NCBI RefSeq assembly: GCF_003363155.1
Contig: NZ_QRBE01000007.1
Span: 124,001-188,000, forward strand
Length of the DNA stretch: 64,000 bases
Reading direction: 5' to 3'
Origin: Dyella monticola
GTDB lineage: Bacteria; Pseudomonadota; Gammaproteobacteria; Xanthomonadales; Rhodanobacteraceae
In this document: in pieces, positions 62,139 to 64,000 of the stretch
Position numbering within the stretch: position 1 is the first letter of the stretch
How the letters are laid out: each line of letters begins with the position of its first letter
Made by a program: the position numbers and the translations under genes
Notes under the pieces: generated by a model
The model's database searches: none
Seen by the model: the letters and a program-made list of their open reading frames with translations, nothing else
What the model was told of the DNA's origin: nothing

Positions 62139-64000
62139 TTGCGCACTGCGTGATGCTCCAGATGCATCCAGTCTGTTTCACCCACCGCACCCTCTGCCTT
62201 CATGCGATGGATATCGCGTTGGCTATACCCCAATTTCGCCAGGATGGTCTCTGCGTCCGCTCCCGGTCGGCCTGGCTTGAAGGGTGCAGGTAACGGTGCG
62301 CCGTCAAATTGGAACCACGTGGGCACCAGCAACGTTGTCTGTAAACCTTGCCTCGTGGTGGAACGAAATCGAATCGTCGCACTGGGCTTTGCCAGAAATA
62401 TCGTCCGCAATTCAGCGATGGATCGCACGGGCACGGCGCGGGCGCCACTGTATTTTGCAAACGCGATGGCTTCTTGCACATTTAATTCGTTGGTGTCGGG
62501 AATAGCCCCTTCATCGACTTCGATGAAGACCCACCCATCACGCACTTGTCGGAGGGTCGCTCGATCATGCGGGCCGGTCGCCCTCGGTCCCGTTGCAGAA
62601 GGTGCTGGCGGTTGCCATTGAAAAGGCATCTGGATCAGCGCTGCGCCGGCGGCCAACGACGTCTCGGCCCAATCCCCGCGTTGTTCGCCACGTCGCTCGC
62701 GCGCTTGCAATGCGGCCAATGCAGCGAACGCGCCCAAATAACCGGTGAGGTAATCCACGCACGATGCGATGCCATGAAGCAGTGGCAAGTTGGAGGTGCC
62801 AAATCGGCTCATGATTCCGGTGATGGCTTGCAGTAGCGGGTCGTAACCGGGGCGATCATCCCATTCGCTGGGTTGCTCACCTTTGAACGCACTGATTTGC
62901 ACCACCACCGCACGTGGGTTAAGCGAAGCCACGACCTCACGCGTCAGTCCTAAGCGCCGAACACCTTCGTCGGTTTCATTCATCACCACGATGTCTGCGC
63001 AGGTGATCAGTTGGTGGAGCACTTCGCGTCCGGATGGCGTCTTTGCATCCAACAAAATGCTGTCCTTGCCTTGATTTGCTTCGGCGCCCCAGCCCACCGT
63101 AACGACGGGTTGATGGTCGGGGCGCGTGGTGTCCACCTTCGTGACGCGCGCACCTAATTCGGCGAGGAGACGTCCACATGCTGGACCCGCGATGACATTG
63201 GCAAGGTCCAGCACGGCATAGCCGTCCAATGGCTTGCCGATCCCCACCAGTTCAAGCGCGCTTCGCTCAAGACGGCTATTAAAGTAGGGTGCAACGTCCG
63301 TTCGGTTGGGCGCGTTCAAGGGTGGGTAGGGGCGTGCAGAATCGAGAAACACCGAGCGCCCAATTTGAGGCGCAGTGAGATGGAGGGGTGTGGTCACCAA
63401 CGCACTCGCGCGCGCCCAGTCCGATGCCATCCATTCCGAAAACGTGTTGACGGTTCCGAAAGGAACATGCGCCTTCGCAAAGGCGCATTCCCAATCGTCA
63501 GCGGTTCGCGTCGCGAACGTTTCGGTCATCCATTGTGCTAACTGCACATTCAAATCGTTTCGGATGGCTTGTGGCAACGCCAGGTTGTGATCGGCGTATT
63601 CGACGTTTGACGGGTCATAAGGCGTGACATTGAGGAAGCCAGCGTCTTCGGCACGATCTTCGAGGTTCAACACGGCCAGCATGGCCTGAGCCAGGCGTCG
63701 ATTGACCGTCGTGACGGGCATGACCAACTTGCCGTCGGAGGTCCGATAACAACCTGCGGTTGGGTTGAGTTCGTTGAGCAACCGAAGCATGCCATCTTCG
63801 GTTTTTCGCGCATCGGGAAGCGCGGCAATGATCTCTGGAGGGAGGCCCAATAGTTGGGGTGGCACCAAGTGGGATTTGAGACCATCGAGCTTCATGGCCA
63901 ACACACCAATGGCCGAAAGCCCTGCTGCCAGACGAGGGACAACGATCGCGGTGCCCACCCCCGCTTTCTGTCGGTGAACCAGCGCTGCAGAAACCGCACA
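62135..64000 (-). CDS. CaiB/BaiF-family CoA transferase (cut by window edge)
   Basis: A large class III CoA transferase; at least 621 residues are visible. The last ~370 residues form one CaiB-type unit: YAVLDLANVIAGPACGRLLAELGARVTKVDTTRPDH is the N-terminal motif with the catalytic-region glycine turn, and GYDPLLQAITGIMSRFG and YLTGYLGAFAALAALQARERRGEQRGDWAETSLA follow. The first ~240 residues look like the second part of another unit, so it may be a tandem double-domain protein. The frame has no stop up to 64000, and upstream residues CAVSAALVHRQKAGVG continue the pattern (compare GAFAALAALQARERRG), so the true start is beyond the edge and the GTG at 63958 is internal. Confidence 0.82.
   Translation of the reverse strand, partial: CAVSAALVHRQKAGVGTAIVVPRLAAGLSAIGVLAMKLDGLKSHLVPPQLLGLPPEIIAALPDARKTEDGMLRLLNELNPTAGCYRTSDGKLVMPVTTVNRRLAQAMLAVLNLEDRAEDAGFLNVTPYDPSNVEYADHNLALPQAIRNDLNVQLAQWMTETFATRTADDWECAFAKAHVPFGTVNTFSEWMASDWARASALVTTPLHLTAPQIGRSVFLDSARPYPPLNAPNRTDVAPYFNSRLERSALELVGIGKPLDGYAVLDLANVIAGPACGRLLAELGARVTKVDTTRPDHQPVVTVGWGAEANQGKDSILLDAKTPSGREVLHQLITCADIVVMNETDEGVRRLGLTREVVASLNPRAVVVQISAFKGEQPSEWDDRPGYDPLLQAITGIMSRFGTSNLPLLHGIASCVDYLTGYLGAFAALAALQARERRGEQRGDWAETSLAAGAALIQMPFQWQPPAPSATGPRATGPHDRATLRQVRDGWVFIEVDEGAIPDTNELNVQEAIAFAKYSGARAVPVRSIAELRTIFLAKPSATIRFRSTTRQGLQTTLLVPTWFQFDGAPLPAPFKPGRPGADAETILAKLGYSQRDIHRMKAEGAVGETDWMHLEHHAVRN

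Noticed and set aside
1-64000. CRISPR arrays, rRNA genes and complete insertion sequences
   Set aside because: I saw no series of regularly spaced direct repeats, no rRNA-like segments and no transposase signatures in the frames.

Overview
The window reads as chromosome of a high-GC gammaproteobacterium of the Xanthomonadales, most likely Rhodanobacteraceae (Dyella/Rhodanobacter/Frateuria type). This rests on the gene families, codon use and paired GC-rich intergenic hairpins; no rRNA or marker gene was available to settle the genus. There is no CRISPR array and no complete insertion sequence. One tRNA gene, tRNA-Arg(CCT), is present.

Region 1 (1-33.5 kb) is mostly housekeeping and general metabolism. 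It holds the end of an MdtAB-like RND pump (cut by the left edge), a DMT exporter, glutaryl-CoA dehydrogenase, a GNAT/nucleotidyltransferase-fold pair, a fused alpha+beta E1 2-oxoacid dehydrogenase, a 7TMR-DISM diguanylate cyclase, an FMN reductase convergent with polyphosphate kinase 1, a divergent AraC/Fsr pair, a periplasmic M16 peptidase, a YbjQ/YccA cluster, murJ, poxB, a compact SDR-methyltransferase-pyrD-murB operon, an ALDH7-type aldehyde dehydrogenase, small secreted or lipoprotein genes, and a MASE1 protein with a decayed kinase module.

Region 2 (about 33.5-41.9 kb) is accessory DNA: an isolated phage-tail-assembly-like gene, a cold shock gene, and then what looks like a phage satellite or P4-like integrated element. 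Its core is a translationally coupled set: excisionase-like HTH, AlpA-like HTH, a 55-aa ORF, and a Toprim/VapE-type primase-helicase. Behind it sit a coupled two-gene cargo (nucleotidyltransferase-like protein plus a 315-aa protein of unknown function), a ribbon-helix-helix gene and an orphan DUF4224-like gene. No integrase is visible. The cargo pair is the best candidate for an undescribed system here, possibly anti-phage.

Region 3 (41.9-64 kb) is an export and detoxification island. A DHA2 exporter and a DoxX-like membrane gene lie beside a hybrid-type propeller sensor kinase and a convergent NarL/LuxR response regulator. Then come twelve co-directional genes: an exported alpha/beta hydrolase, two isochorismatase-like hydrolases, XapX, a YtcJ-like amidohydrolase with a Cys/His-rich tail, DoxX, a secreted VOC protein, a secreted NTF2-like protein, an alginate-export-type porin, and a full EmrAB/OprM-type tripartite pump. 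The island ends with an alpha/beta hydrolase, an AraC regulator and a CaiB-type CoA transferase that runs off the right edge. Similar C-rich/G-rich dyads lie upstream of the DHA2 exporter, the sensor kinase and the twelve-gene operon, and are candidate operators for the response regulator. I infer that the island senses a small, probably aromatic or amide-containing compound, exports it and chemically modifies it; no substrate can be read from the sequence.
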